Source: Microvirga sp. BSC39 (GTDB lineage: Bacteria > Pseudomonadota > Alphaproteobacteria > Rhizobiales > Beijerinckiaceae). Taken from it: a DNA stretch of 64,000 bases. This document shows, piece by piece, positions 8,345-17,293 of the stretch; the stretch's first letter is position 1; each line of letters opens with the position of its first letter. The notes beneath the pieces are model-generated. The model did not search any database and was not told the DNA's origin. It saw only the letters and a program-made list of their open reading frames with translations. A program made the position numbers and the translations under genes. The DNA lies in assembly GCF_000739015.1 (NCBI RefSeq), contig NZ_JPUG01000062.1, forward strand, positions 62,001 through 126,000, given 5' to 3'.

Positions 8345-9156
8345 CAGGCTGCCCTCTCGCTGACCGTTGGGGCAACGGCGTTCGGTTCCGCATTGCTCTC
8401 CAGTTGGACATCCGTCCAGCGGACGAGCTGAAAGGAGCCGTCGTAATGCTCGACCACGGCGGTGCAGGACTCGACCCAGTCGCCGGTATTCACATAGGAC
8501 ACTCCGAACTGGTCGTGCATGACCGCATGGTGGATGTGGCCGCAGATCACGCCGTCGGCGGAATGGCGCTCGGCCTCGGCGGCGAGCAGTTCCTCGAACC
8601 GGCTGATGTAGTTCACCGCGTTCTTGACCCTCAGCTTGGCCCAGGACGAGAGGGACCAGTAGGTGAGGCCGAGCCGGCGCCGGATCATGTTGAGATGGGT
8701 GTTGACGAAGAGCGCGGCCGTATAGGCGCCGTCCCCGAGGAGCGCCAGCCAGCGGGCGTGCCGGACCACGAGGTCGAACTGGTCGCCGTGGATCACGAGG
8801 TAGCGCTTGCCGTCGGCGGCTTCGTGCAGGGCGTAATCCGCCAGCTCGATGCCTCCGAGATTGACCCCGAGATAATCGCGCAGGAACTCGTCATGATTGC
8901 CGGGCAGGTAGACGAGGCGGGCGCCCTTCCGGACTTTGCGCAGGAGCTTCTGCACCACGTCGTTATGCGCCTGCGGCCAGTACCAGCCCGATTTCAGCTT
9001 CCACCCGTCGACGATGTCGCCCACGAGGTAGATGGTGTCGGCATCGTAGGCCTTGAGGAAGTCGAGTAGCGCCCCTGCCTGGCACCCCCGGGTCCCCAGA
9101 TGGAGGTCCGACAGGAAAAGCGTTCGCACGCGTATGGGATCTGCATCCTGAGCCAT
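8344..9156 (-). CDS. UDP-2,3-diacylglucosamine diphosphatase-like metallophosphoesterase
   Basis: 270 aa. A calcineurin-like phosphoesterase with all the metal motifs: SDLHLGT, GDIVDGW, GNHDE, IHGDQFD and GHIHHA. This layout matches the LpxH/LpxH-like group (UDP-2,3-diacylglucosamine hydrolase family) that often sits beside a GT4 glycosyltransferase. Whether it is the lipid A enzyme is open, since many alphaproteobacteria use LpxI for that step. Start: ATG 9156 begins just before the first motif; an upstream ATG at 9312 would add 52 residues without family features. It is coupled by a one-base overlap to the glycosyltransferase gene. Confidence 0.85.
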   Translation of the reverse strand: MAQDADPIRVRTLFLSDLHLGTRGCQAGALLDFLKAYDADTIYLVGDIVDGWKLKSGWYWPQAHNDVVQKLLRKVRKGARLVYLPGNHDEFLRDYLGVNLGGIELADYALHEAADGKRYLVIHGDQFDLVVRHARWLALLGDGAYTAALFVNTHLNMIRRRLGLTYWSLSSWAKLRVKNAVNYISRFEELLAAEAERHSADGVICGHIHHAVMHDQFGVSYVNTGDWVESCTAVVEHYDGSFQLVRWTDVQLESNAEPNAVAPTVSERAA

Positions 9157-9314
9157 GGGCCTCCCCGACGAGTTTGCCGCTCCCAGCCAAACCGGATTCG
9201 CATCTCGTCCCCATGACGGTTTCCCTGCAGATTTGTGACGATGCAGGGGAAATCGGTTCCAACATGGCGCGATTTGCCCTAGACGCTCCGTTGCGGATCG
9301 GATGGAGACCATCG

Positions 9315-9563
9315 ATGAACGTGCCTGACGTCATAGGGCTTGTGGGCGTTGCAGCCTATCTCTCGGCGTACGGCCTGCTGCAATTGGGAATTCTGAAGGC
9401 GGAGGATCTGCGCTACGCCCTCCTCAATGCTCTCGGGGCGCTTCTTATTCTTTATTCGCTGATCTTCGATTTCAATCTGGCGTCCTTCGTGACACAAGCC
9501 GCGTGGCTGGTTCTGACCCCTCTCGGCTACATACGCTCGCGCATGAAAGGCCGGACTGCCTGA
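9315..9563 (+). CDS. Small membrane protein, CBU_0592-like
   Basis: 82 aa with three predicted membrane helices (VIGLVGVAAYLSAYGL, LNALGALLILYSLIF, ASFVTQAAWLVLTPLGYI). Size and pattern match the small CBU_0592 family of integral membrane proteins of unknown function. Start: ATG 9315 is preceded by GGAG at a good distance; an upstream in-frame ATG at 9174 lies in the promoter region of the divergent gene and is unlikely. Confidence 0.75.
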   Translation: MNVPDVIGLVGVAAYLSAYGLLQLGILKAEDLRYALLNALGALLILYSLIFDFNLASFVTQAAWLVLTPLGYIRSRMKGRTA

Positions 9564-9688
9564 GGCGGAACCGTGGCCCATGCATCCAGCGCAGAGGCTT
9601 TCGATCCGAATGAGACTTCACGCGGCCGTCTTACCGTGGTTGTCTGCATTCCCCTCGCCAACGCCCTACCCGTGACGATGCGCCTCCT

Positions 9689-10621
9689 GTGAAACCTCTC
9701 CTAGGGATATCCCTCAAGGTTCTGTCCGCCCTTGTCTTCACGATGATGTCGGCGACGCTCAAGACGATGATGGTCCGCTATCCGATCGGGGAAGTCGTCT
9801 TCTTCCGCTCGGCCTTTGCGCTGCTGCCGCTTCTGGTCTGGCTCAAATGGCAGGGAGACCTCGTCAACGCGGTCAGGACGAGGAACGTGGTCGGGCATTT
9901 CAAGCGCGGCCTCATCGGTACGAGCGGCATGTATCTTGGCTTCGCGGCGCTGTCGTACCTGCCGCTCCACGATGCCATCGCCATCGGCTATGCCTCGCCG
10001 CTGATCGTCGTGATCCTGGCGGCCCTGCTCCTCAATGAGAAGGTCCGGGCCTATCGCTGGACGGCCGTCGCTGTCGGGTTCGTGGGCGTTCTGATCATGC
10101 TCTCGCCCTATCTGAAGCTTGAGACCTTCTCGGGAGGCCTGGCTGCCGGTCCGACTCTGGGCGCCCTCTGCGCGTTCGCCGGCGCCTTCTGCTCCGCGGG
10201 AGCCATGATCCAGGTTCGGCGCCTGACCGCCACCGAGAAGACGGGCGCCATCGTGTTCTACTTCTTCATCCTGGCGTCGGTCCTGTCCCTCTGCACGATC
10301 GTGCTCGGCTGGCGGATGCCCGATGCCCAAGACTGGGCCCTGTTCGTGGTTGCCGGGATCCTGGGCGGGATCGGGCAGATCCTGCTCACCCAGAGCTATC
10401 GCTTTGCCGATACGTCAGTGATCGCTCCCTTCGAGTACACCACCATGATCTGGGCGCTTCTGTTCGGCTGGTTCGTGTTTGGCGACCTGCCAACCGTGAC
10501 CGTGCTCACGGGCGCCATCATCGTGGCCGCGACCGGCCTGTTCATCGTCTGGCGCGAACATCAGCTCGGATTGCTGCGCACCAAGGAATTCCAGGCCGCG
10601 CCCCAGCGGCCAGGGGTCTGA
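9689..10621 (+). CDS. DMT-superfamily transporter (EamA domains)
   Basis: 310 aa with ten hydrophobic segments in two EamA repeats. The first repeat ends near residue 140 and the second starts near GPTLGALCAFAGAFCSAG. Inner-membrane exporter or importer of small metabolites; substrate unknown. The start is a GTG at 9689 without a clear ribosome binding site, so the exact N-terminus is tentative. The XRE-cupin regulator lies 116 bases downstream on the same strand and may control it. Confidence 0.85.
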   Translation: MKPLLGISLKVLSALVFTMMSATLKTMMVRYPIGEVVFFRSAFALLPLLVWLKWQGDLVNAVRTRNVVGHFKRGLIGTSGMYLGFAALSYLPLHDAIAIGYASPLIVVILAALLLNEKVRAYRWTAVAVGFVGVLIMLSPYLKLETFSGGLAAGPTLGALCAFAGAFCSAGAMIQVRRLTATEKTGAIVFYFFILASVLSLCTIVLGWRMPDAQDWALFVVAGILGGIGQILLTQSYRFADTSVIAPFEYTTMIWALLFGWFVFGDLPTVTVLTGAIIVAATGLFIVWREHQLGLLRTKEFQAAPQRPGV

Positions 10622-10690
10622 AAACGCCCTGGAGGGAAAAGAAAGCCCGCAGCGCCGGCGGTGCTTGACCCGCCCTGCCGATTACCCCAC

Positions 10691-10718
10691 AACCGTTTTG
10701 AGGAACGGGCGTACGGTT
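10691..10718 (+). promoter_or_regulatory. Possible operator upstream of the XRE-cupin gene
   Basis: AACCGT (10691-10696) and ACGGTT (10713-10718) form an inverted repeat with a 16-base spacer, 19 bases before the regulator's start codon. The spacing and position suit an autoregulatory site, but the arms are short and it could be chance. Confidence 0.3.
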
Positions 10719-10737
10719 TTTCAGAACAGAGGCAGCA

Positions 10738-11355
10738 ATGGGCGTCGAGGGCAAAGAGCGGAACCGGGAGCTGGAAACGGGCGCGCAGGTTCTGTCCGGC
10801 AACATGGGCAAGACGATCCAGCGCCTGCGCAAGGCCTACAACCTGTCCCTGTCGGAACTCGCCGAGCAGTCCGGCGTCGCCAAGTCGATCATCAGCCAGA
10901 TCGAGCGGAACGAGACCAACCCGACGCTTGCCACCATTTGGCGCCTGAGCCAGGCCCTCGACGTGTCCATCGAGCGGGTTCTCGCGTCGGGGGACGAAGA
11001 GCCCTTCATCGAGAAGTCGTCCAAGGCCGATACGCCGATCCTCGTCTCTGAGGACGGCAAGATGCGGCTTGCCATCATCGGCTGGCTCAAGACCATCGAG
11101 TGGCTGCAATGGTACGACGTGCAGTCGGAGCCCGGCGGCGTCCTCGACTCCGACAGCCATCAGCGCGGCTCGGTGGAATGTCTGTCGGTTCTCGAAGGCG
11201 AGTTCGAGGTCGAGGTGGGCGGAGCCGTCCAGCAGGCCAAGGCCGGCGAAAGCCTGCGCTACCGGTGCGACCGTCCCCATTCCGTGCGCTGCATCGGCGA
11301 CAAGCCCGGCCGCGCCACGATGGTCTGCATCCTCAAAGCCGCCGTGATGGATTGA
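10738..11355 (+). CDS. XRE-family transcriptional regulator with cupin sensor domain
   Basis: 205 aa. An N-terminal HTH_3 domain (about 22-76, with LSLSELAEQSGVAKSIISQIERNETNPTL split over the two recognition helices) is followed by a C-terminal cupin_2 domain (about 128-195). Such PuuR/SutR-like proteins sense small amines, amino acids or sulfur compounds through the cupin. AGAGGC precedes the ATG. It follows a DMT transporter gene and faces a cytochrome c gene on the other strand. Ligand unknown. Confidence 0.9.
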   Translation: MGVEGKERNRELETGAQVLSGNMGKTIQRLRKAYNLSLSELAEQSGVAKSIISQIERNETNPTLATIWRLSQALDVSIERVLASGDEEPFIEKSSKADTPILVSEDGKMRLAIIGWLKTIEWLQWYDVQSEPGGVLDSDSHQRGSVECLSVLEGEFEVEVGGAVQQAKAGESLRYRCDRPHSVRCIGDKPGRATMVCILKAAVMD

Positions 11356-11391
11356 GGCCTGTCCTCAACCCATCCCCAGCGCGTCCACAGC

Positions 11392-12324
11392 TTATTCAGG
11401 TCCCTTGAAGCCCTGCCTCGGCGGCAGGGACAGAAGGTACTCCGCCATGGCCTGGCGATCTGCATCGGGCAACTGCGCCGTGTTGGCCACGACGGCGCCC
11501 ATCGGACCGCCGACGGTGTCGAAAAGCGGCGTCTCGCCGGTCTTCAAGAGCGTCGCCAACTCCTCGGAGGACCAGCCGCCGATGCCGCTCTGGTGCGGCG
11601 TGATGTTGGGAACGGTACCCCTGCCCTCCGGATCGGGACCGCCGGCGAAGCGGCGCTCCTCGATGATGGCACCGGCAACATTGCGCTCGCTGTGGCATTC
11701 CACGCAGTGGCCCGGCCCTTCCACCAGGTAGGCTCCCCGGTTCAGGCTGGCCGACTTCGACGCATCCGGCTTGAAGACCTGTCCGTCGAGGAAGGCCAGC
11801 TTCCAGAGGCCTACGCCCCGACGGATGTTGAAGGGGAACGGCAGCTCGTGGTCCAGCGCACGGCCTTCGACGGCGGGCAGCGTCTGCATGAAGGCGAAAA
11901 GGTCGGAGAGATCCTCCGAGCTCATGCGCTGATAGGACGTGTAGGGAAAGGCTGGATAGTAGTGGCGCCCATCCGGCGACACACCCTCGCGCATGGCGCG
12001 GATGAAGTCGGCCGTGCTCCAAGAGCCGATGCCGTCCTGCTTGTGGGGCGAGATGTTCGGGACGTGGAAGGTGCCGAACGGGGACTTCAGGGCATAGCCG
12101 CCCCCGAGCCGCAGCTTGTCGTCGTTGTTGGGAACCGCGTGGCAGGAGGTGCAGCCTCCGGCGAAGAACAGGACACGGCCGTTCTCGACATTCGGGGCAC
12201 GGCTGGCATCCGGAGCGGCCGCCTCGGCGCGGACGAGGCGATAGGCCGACGGCGATGTGAGGGCCACGAAGCCGATCACGCCGAGAATGACCAGGGCGAC
12301 CAGCCCTATGAGCGCTTTGCGCAT
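11392..12324 (-). CDS. Diheme cytochrome c
   Basis: 310 aa. An N-terminal membrane anchor or uncleaved signal (ALIGLVALVILGVIGFVAL) is followed by two class I cytochrome c domains with CTSCH (58-62) and CVECH (207-211). Methionine ligands are likely in the following segments. The architecture matches the cytochrome subunits of membrane-bound alcohol/aldehyde dehydrogenases and related quinol-linked electron carriers, but no dehydrogenase gene is adjacent. It ends in convergence with the XRE-cupin gene (36-base gap). A second cytochrome gene lies upstream on the same strand, separated by 215 bases of palindromic repeats. Confidence 0.88.
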   Translation of the reverse strand: MRKALIGLVALVILGVIGFVALTSPSAYRLVRAEAAAPDASRAPNVENGRVLFFAGGCTSCHAVPNNDDKLRLGGGYALKSPFGTFHVPNISPHKQDGIGSWSTADFIRAMREGVSPDGRHYYPAFPYTSYQRMSSEDLSDLFAFMQTLPAVEGRALDHELPFPFNIRRGVGLWKLAFLDGQVFKPDASKSASLNRGAYLVEGPGHCVECHSERNVAGAIIEERRFAGGPDPEGRGTVPNITPHQSGIGGWSSEELATLLKTGETPLFDTVGGPMGAVVANTAQLPDADRQAMAEYLLSLPPRQGFKGPE

Positions 12325-12354
12325 CGCCTCTTCCCCAAATGAAATAGGAAGCCT

Positions 12355-12446
12355 AGAGCATCGTGCGGACCCAGCGGGCCGCGCTAGCGAAAAGTGGACC
12401 CGGTTTTCGCTAGCGCGGCCCGCTGGGTCAGGTCACACGATGCTCT
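12355..12446. repeat. Large perfect palindromic repeat
   Basis: The arms 12368-12393 and 12404-12429 are 26 bases each and perfectly complementary, with a 10-base loop. Outer flanks AGAGCATCGTG and CACGATGCTCT extend the symmetry to 12355-12446 with an asymmetric bulge. The AAAAGTGGACCCGGTTTTC core is the same kind found in dispersed Rhizobiales intergenic repeats. It sits between two cytochrome c genes and could end or stabilise transcripts. Confidence 0.85.
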
Positions 12447-12460
12447 CATCCAAGAAGAAA

Positions 12461-12508
12461 GCATCGGAATGGATCCCAAAAGTGCAAATCCACTTTTGGG
12501 TCCGATGC
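12461..12508. repeat. Second palindromic repeat with GCATCGGA ends
   Basis: CCCAAAAGTG (12475-12484) pairs with CACTTTTGGG (12491-12500) over a 6-base loop. GCATCGGA (12461-12468) pairs with TCCGATGC (12501-12508), leaving a 6-base bulge on the left arm. It lies 14 bases from the preceding palindrome, so two repeat elements are back to back. Confidence 0.8.
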
Positions 12509-12539
12509 TTTAGGCCGCCCATTACTCGGCATCGTCCGA

Positions 12540-12977
12540 TCAGGAGGTCTTCTTGCGGAACTCGTTATGGCAGGCGCCGCAGTTCTGAAGCACCTTCGGC
12601 ATCTCGGTCTTGAAGGAGGCTTCGTCCTTGATATTGGCCATCGCGGTCTGGGCGTCCTGGCTCAGTTTCGCCCCGAGAGACTCGAACTTGGCCTTGTTTT
12701 CCCAGATCGTCGGCAGGGCCTCGGTCTTTTCGGCGTTCTTCGAGCTTTCCGGGAAGAGAGTAACGAACTTCGCGGAATTCTCGGAGAACACCTTCAGGCC
12801 GGCCTGAGCCTTGGCAAGGTCGAAGGGTTCCTGGCCGCGCATCATGGCGCCGATGGGCCGGGTCTGCGCGCCCATCTCTTTCATCAGAGCCTGGCGCTGC
12901 TCGACCACATTGCTCTGGGCAATGGCGGCAGTCACTCCGATCGCCAGAAGGCTGGCGACGAACATTGTACGCTTCAT
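12540..12977 (-). CDS. Class II cytochrome c (cytochrome c'/c556 family)
   Basis: 145 aa. A signal peptide (cleavage likely after AIA, about residue 20) precedes a four-helix-bundle cytochrome with the haem-binding CGACH at residues 133-137, near the C-terminus as is typical of cytochrome c'/c556. Periplasmic; may bind nitric oxide or carry electrons. The family is clear from the C-terminal CxxCH and the helix pattern. It lies upstream of the diheme cytochrome, separated by repeats, so co-transcription is doubtful. Confidence 0.9.
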   Translation of the reverse strand: MKRTMFVASLLAIGVTAAIAQSNVVEQRQALMKEMGAQTRPIGAMMRGQEPFDLAKAQAGLKVFSENSAKFVTLFPESSKNAEKTEALPTIWENKAKFESLGAKLSQDAQTAMANIKDEASFKTEMPKVLQNCGACHNEFRKKTS

Positions 12978-13114
12978 CTATGTGTTCCCCTCGTGGGCAC
13001 GACAGACGGTTTTCCTACGAACCATCCTCGGCGGGGCGACATTAGCGCACAACTCCACAAGCTTGAGCACTCTACTTTAGAACACATCTATGTGATCGTC
13101 CGGGGTCTGGACCC

Positions 13115-13432
13115 TCACTCCACCGGTTCGCCCGCCGCAGCCCAATCCTTGAACCCGCCCTTGTAGTGTTCGCGGATGTCGCGACCCGCCGCCTGAGCGA
13201 ATTCGATGGCCCGGACGGACCGGACGCCCGCCGCGCAGGAGAACACGATTCGCTTGCCCTCGGGCAGATCGGAGGGATCGAAGGACGACAGCGGGAGCGA
13301 GACGGAGCCGGGGATATGACCCGCGGCGAATTCATGCGGCTCGCGAACATCGACCAGCAGAAGGGAGCCCTCCCGGAGCCCTTGCTTGATGGCCTCGCGG
13401 TCGAGATCAATGACGTGTTGCGCTTCGCTCAT
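13115..13432 (-). CDS. Rhodanese-like sulfurtransferase
   Basis: 105 aa, a single rhodanese domain. It shows the entry motif VDVREPHEFAAGHIPGS, active-site loop CAAGVRS with the catalytic Cys, and the C-terminal GGFKDW. Cytosolic, likely moving sulfane sulfur. Start: ATG 13432 has an excellent GGAGG eight bases upstream; the longer frame from 13462 adds ten residues without function. Stand-alone gene between a cytochrome c' and a LysM gene. Confidence 0.9.
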   Translation of the reverse strand: MSEAQHVIDLDREAIKQGLREGSLLLVDVREPHEFAAGHIPGSVSLPLSSFDPSDLPEGKRIVFSCAAGVRSVRAIEFAQAAGRDIREHYKGGFKDWAAAGEPVE

Positions 13433-13496
13433 GAAAAGTCCTCCCTGCGGTGTCTGCCACATACCGGCATCGCAGGGAGGAGCGCAATCGGAGGCG

Positions 13497-13943
13497 TTAC
13501 GAAAGCGGCGGAATCCGCAGCACCCAGCCGGGCTGGATCATGTCGGGGTCCTTGACCGGCGGGGAATTGGCCTTGACGATCTCGGTGTATTTCGCCCCTT
13601 TGCCCTTGCCGTAATGCTTCTCGGCAATCTCCCAGAGGGTGTCGCCCTTCTGGACCGTGTACATGGTGGACTCGGCCGAAGGCTGCTGAACCTGGAAGCC
13701 TGAGGTATCGACCTCGGCGACCCCGTAGGTGTTGCCGAGGGAGAGGATGATCTTCTCGGCCTCTTCCTGGTTCATGGCCTGACCGGACAGCTTCACCCGG
13801 TCGCCCTCGACCTGGATTCCGAGCTTGCTCGCATCGAATCCGTGTCCCTGAACTTCCTGCTGCAGCTTCTCCGGCGTGGCAGCTTCTGCACTTCCGCCGA
13901 AGATCTTGGCCCCGGCTTCCTTGATGAACTTGAACAGACCCAC
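13497..13943 (-). CDS. BON and LysM domain protein (Kbp/YgaU-like)
   Basis: 148 aa. A BON domain (about 25-88) is followed by a LysM domain (about 94-146, YTVQKGDTLWEIAEKHYGKG). This matches the cytoplasmic K+-binding protein Kbp (YgaU) of E. coli in order and length, and no signal peptide is seen. By homology it may sense potassium or help in osmotic stress. It follows the allantoinase gene on the same strand with a 78-base gap and is probably a separate unit. Confidence 0.88.
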   Translation of the reverse strand: MGLFKFIKEAGAKIFGGSAEAATPEKLQQEVQGHGFDASKLGIQVEGDRVKLSGQAMNQEEAEKIILSLGNTYGVAEVDTSGFQVQQPSAESTMYTVQKGDTLWEIAEKHYGKGKGAKYTEIVKANSPPVKDPDMIQPGWVLRIPPLS

Positions 13944-14021
13944 GTCGTCATCCTCTCGTTATGCCCAGCCGTGAATTGCCAGGCCGAGACGATGACGCGC
14001 AGGGCTCCGAACGGTTCCGCT

Positions 14022-15461
14022 TCAAGCGAGGCTGGAGAACACATCCGCCAGCGACGGCAGCCGGTCCTTGAGCCGCAGAAGGGCGATCAGCTCGATCTGC
14101 ACGATGGCCGTCGCGAACTCCTGCTCCGGGTCATGCTCAAGCCGCTCCTCGAAGGCTGCCAGGATCTCGTCCTTGGAGCGGCCCTTGACCGCCATGATGA
14201 ACGGGAAGCCGAATTTTTCCTTGTAGAGGTCGTTGAGAGCCAGGAATCGGTCGCGTTCCTCCTCCGTCAGGCTGGCGAGTCCGGCGGAGGACTGCTCGTT
14301 GCGGGAATCGGCTGTAAGATCCGCAAGCTTGAGGCGCCCGGCGAGATCGGGATGGGCGTTGATCAGCGCCAGCTTCTGCCCATGGCTTGCCCCCGAGAGC
14401 ACATGCACCATGGCGGCATGAAGCCCCTCGGCCGTATCCTGTCCGGTGGTAAAACCTGCGTCGAAAGCGCGCTCCGCGATCCAGGGCGAGTGCTCGAAGA
14501 TATCGCCGAAAGCCTCCACGAAGAGCGCGCGGCTCATGGTGCTGGGCTTCAGGCACACGGGGTGATGATACCGGATCCAGTGGCGTGCGATGTCGATGCG
14601 ACGGGCTACCCACACATCGTCATGGGAAGCCACGTAGTCCAGGAAACGCGCCAGCGCGGCGGCCCGTCCGGGACGGCCGACGAGGCGACAATGGAGGCCG
14701 ATCGACAGCATCTTCGGCGCGGTCTCGCCCTCCGCGTAGAGCGTGTCGAACGAGTCCTTCAGATAGGCGAAGAACTGGTCGCCCGCATTGAAGCCCTGCG
14801 GGGTGGCAAAGCGCATGTCGTTGGCGTCGAGCGTATAGGGTACGATCAGCTGCTGCCGGTCGCCATGCTGCTCCCAGTAGGGCAGCTCGTCCGCATAGGA
14901 ATCGGCGCTGTAGAGGAAGCCGCCCTCCTCCGCCACGAGGCGGTTGGTGTGCTCGGAGGTGCGGCCCGTGTACCAGCCGAGCGGGCGCTCGCCCGTGACC
15001 TCGGTGTGGATGCGGATCGCCTCCTTCATATGAGCCCGTTCCTCCTCCGAGGAGAAGTCCCGGTAGTCGATCCACTTGAGCCCGTGGCTGGCGATCTCCC
15101 ACCCGGCCTCCTTCATGGCCGCGACCGCCTCCGGGTTGCGCATGAGAGCGGTGGCGACGCCATAGACGGTGACCGGCATGTTGCGTTCGGTGAACATCCG
15201 CCACAGGCGCCAGAAGCCGGCGCGGGAGCCGTACTCGTAGATCGACTCCATGCTCATGTGGCGCTGGCCGGGCCACGCCTGTGCGCCGACGATCTCCGAC
15301 AGGAAGGCCTCGGAGGCGCGGTCGCCGTGGAGGATGTTGTTCTCGCCGCCCTCCTCATAGTTGATCACGAACTGCACGCAGACCCGCGATCCGTTCGGCC
15401 AGCGCGGATGCGGCGGGTTGCGGCCATAGCCGACGAGGTCGCGGGGATAGGAGATCGGCAT
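14022..15461 (-). CDS. puuE: Bifunctional allantoinase (PuuE) / OHCU decarboxylase (UraD)
   Basis: 479 aa fusion. Residues 1-305 are a polysaccharide-deacetylase-fold, cofactor-independent allantoinase (NYEEGGE, GWYTGRTSEHTNRLVAEEGG). Residues 310-479 are 2-oxo-4-hydroxy-4-carboxy-5-ureidoimidazoline decarboxylase, with the catalytic His in AHPDLAG (His370) and SSAGL. It converts OHCU to S-allantoin and then allantoin to allantoate. The fused form is common in alphaproteobacteria. It lies 2 bases downstream of uraH in one operon, and the urate hydroxylase gene is divergent next door, so the four urate-degrading activities are together. Confidence 0.93.
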   Translation of the reverse strand: MPISYPRDLVGYGRNPPHPRWPNGSRVCVQFVINYEEGGENNILHGDRASEAFLSEIVGAQAWPGQRHMSMESIYEYGSRAGFWRLWRMFTERNMPVTVYGVATALMRNPEAVAAMKEAGWEIASHGLKWIDYRDFSSEEERAHMKEAIRIHTEVTGERPLGWYTGRTSEHTNRLVAEEGGFLYSADSYADELPYWEQHGDRQQLIVPYTLDANDMRFATPQGFNAGDQFFAYLKDSFDTLYAEGETAPKMLSIGLHCRLVGRPGRAAALARFLDYVASHDDVWVARRIDIARHWIRYHHPVCLKPSTMSRALFVEAFGDIFEHSPWIAERAFDAGFTTGQDTAEGLHAAMVHVLSGASHGQKLALINAHPDLAGRLKLADLTADSRNEQSSAGLASLTEEERDRFLALNDLYKEKFGFPFIMAVKGRSKDEILAAFEERLEHDPEQEFATAIVQIELIALLRLKDRLPSLADVFSSLA

Positions 15462-15463
15462 GG

Positions 15464-15817
15464 TCAGCTTCCTCGATAGGTGGAATAGCTCCAGGGGGAG
15501 GCGAGGAGCGGAACATGGTAATGGCCATCGGGCTCGGCGATGGTGAAGCGGATCGGCACGATGTCGAGAAATGGCGGATCGGCCATGACCGTGCCGAGGG
15601 CCTTGAAATAGGCCCCGATCTCGAAGACGAGCTCATAGCTTCCGGTACGGAAGGTCTCACCGACCATCAGCGGCGCATCCGTGCGCCCATCCGCATTGGT
15701 GGCGGTGCGCAGGACGGAGCGGCGCCCCTCGCCTTCGATGGCGAACAGTTCGATGGCGACGCCGCCGGCAGGCTTGCCGTTGACGGTATCCAGGACGTGG
15801 GTGGACAGGCGACCCAT
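15464..15817 (-). CDS. uraH: 5-hydroxyisourate hydrolase
   Basis: 117 aa, the usual length. A transthyretin-related protein with the N-terminal LSTHVLDTVNGKPA motif and the hallmark C-terminal YRGS tetrapeptide (114-117). It hydrolyses 5-hydroxyisourate, the PuuD product, to OHCU. First gene of the minus-strand pair with puuE-uraD. The 206-base gap to the divergent puuD should hold the promoters for both directions. Confidence 0.95.
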   Translation of the reverse strand: MGRLSTHVLDTVNGKPAGGVAIELFAIEGEGRRSVLRTATNADGRTDAPLMVGETFRTGSYELVFEIGAYFKALGTVMADPPFLDIVPIRFTIAEPDGHYHVPLLASPWSYSTYRGS

Positions 15818-16023
15818 GAAACCTCGCGAATGAGAGAAAGGGCAGATCGAACCCGGAATTCTTTCGGGCCGGCGCGTTCCGCGTCAAGCCGGATCCCTCG
15901 ACCCTGTCGCGGAAAGGCAGGTTTTCCCGGACAGGGTTCCTGTTGAAAAAGCCTCTCACACGGCCTATCGCAATCCCGAACGCCGCCCTAGGCTAAACAT
16001 TCCTTCAATATCCAAGTGACTGC

Positions 16024-17250
16024 ATGATCGACCCGCAAATCTCCGAATGGATCAGCCAGATCATCCGCTGGGTCCATGTGATCACGGCCATCGCCTGGAT
16101 CGGCTCCTCCTTCTACTTCATCCATCTCGACCTCAGCCTGAAGAAGCGCGAGGGTTTGGCAGAAGGCGTCGGCGGCGAGGCCTGGCAGGTCCATGGCGGC
16201 GGGTTCTACAACATGCGCAAGTATCTCGTTGCGCCGCCCGAACTGCCCAAGGAGCTGACCTGGTTCAAATGGGAGAGCTATTCCACCTGGATCAGCGGCT
16301 TCTTCCTCATCGTCTGGGTTTATTATCTCCAGGCCGATCTCTACACGGTCGATCCGGCGGTTCGAGCGCTCACGACTTGGCAGGCGGCCGCCATCGGCAT
16401 CGGCGGCCTTGCCCTGAGCTGGCTCGTCTACGAGGGCCTGTGCCGCTCGCCGCTCGGCCGGAATGGGGTCCTGCTCGGCGTCGTGCTCTTCGCCTACATC
16501 CTGGTGGCAGCTTACGCCTTTACCCAGGTCTTCAACGGCCGCGCCGCCTTCCTGCACACGGGCGCGATGATCGCCACCTGGATGTCGGCCAGCGTGTTCT
16601 TCGTCATCATTCCGAACCAAAAGAAGGTGGTGGCCACCCTGCTGGCCGGGCAGACGCCCGACCCGAAGCTCGGTAAGGAAGCGAAGCTCCGGTCGACCCA
16701 CAACAACTACCTGACGCTTCCCGTCATCTTCCTGATGCTGTCGAACCACTACCCGCTGGCGTGGTCGTCCGCGTACTCGGTCGGCATCGTCGGAATGATC
16801 GTGATCGCGGGCGCGGCGATCCGGCACTTCTTCAACTCGCAGCATGCTGGAAAGGGCTCGCCCTGGTGGACCTGGGCCCTGGCCGCGCTGTGCATCTGGG
16901 CAGCGATCTGGCTGTCGATCATCGGCAAGCCGGGCAACGCCAACATGGCCCAGGCGCCCTCAGCCGCGACACCCGAGGTGGTGACGGCCTCCTTCGACGA
17001 GGCCGTGCTCGCGATCCAGTCCCGCTGCTCCATGTGTCATGCGGCGGAGCCCGTCTGGGATGGCATTCCCATCGCCCCGAAGGGCGTTCGCCTCGACACG
17101 CCCGAGGAGATCGAACGCCATCGGGAGATGATCCGGGTTCAGAGCGTGCTGACTCATGCCATGCCGCCCAACAACATCACCGAGATGACCCTCGATGAGC
17201 GCAGGGCCGTGGCAACCTGGCTGGCCGCGCGGGACACGGCCACCCGCTGA
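16024..17250 (+). CDS. puuD: Urate hydroxylase PuuD with C-terminal cytochrome c domain
   Basis: 408 aa. The N-terminal 300 residues form the eight-or-so helix PuuD membrane domain (HVITAIAWIGSSFYFIHLD near the start). The C-terminal region holds a cytochrome c motif CSMCH (335-339). PuuD oxidises urate to 5-hydroxyisourate and is thought to pass electrons through its cytochrome domain to the respiratory chain instead of making peroxide. The gene is divergent from uraH. The ribosome binding site is weak, but the ATG matches the family start. Confidence 0.93.
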   Translation: MIDPQISEWISQIIRWVHVITAIAWIGSSFYFIHLDLSLKKREGLAEGVGGEAWQVHGGGFYNMRKYLVAPPELPKELTWFKWESYSTWISGFFLIVWVYYLQADLYTVDPAVRALTTWQAAAIGIGGLALSWLVYEGLCRSPLGRNGVLLGVVLFAYILVAAYAFTQVFNGRAAFLHTGAMIATWMSASVFFVIIPNQKKVVATLLAGQTPDPKLGKEAKLRSTHNNYLTLPVIFLMLSNHYPLAWSSAYSVGIVGMIVIAGAAIRHFFNSQHAGKGSPWWTWALAALCIWAAIWLSIIGKPGNANMAQAPSAATPEVVTASFDEAVLAIQSRCSMCHAAEPVWDGIPIAPKGVRLDTPEEIERHREMIRVQSVLTHAMPPNNITEMTLDERRAVATWLAARDTATR

Positions 17251-17293
17251 ATTCCGCATCCTGCGGCCAGTAACCAAACCATGGAGAACCCGA

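Noticed and set aside
13842-15479. A 545-codon plus-strand open frame
   Set aside because: Antisense of the allantoinase/OHCU decarboxylase gene with its clear catalytic motifs.
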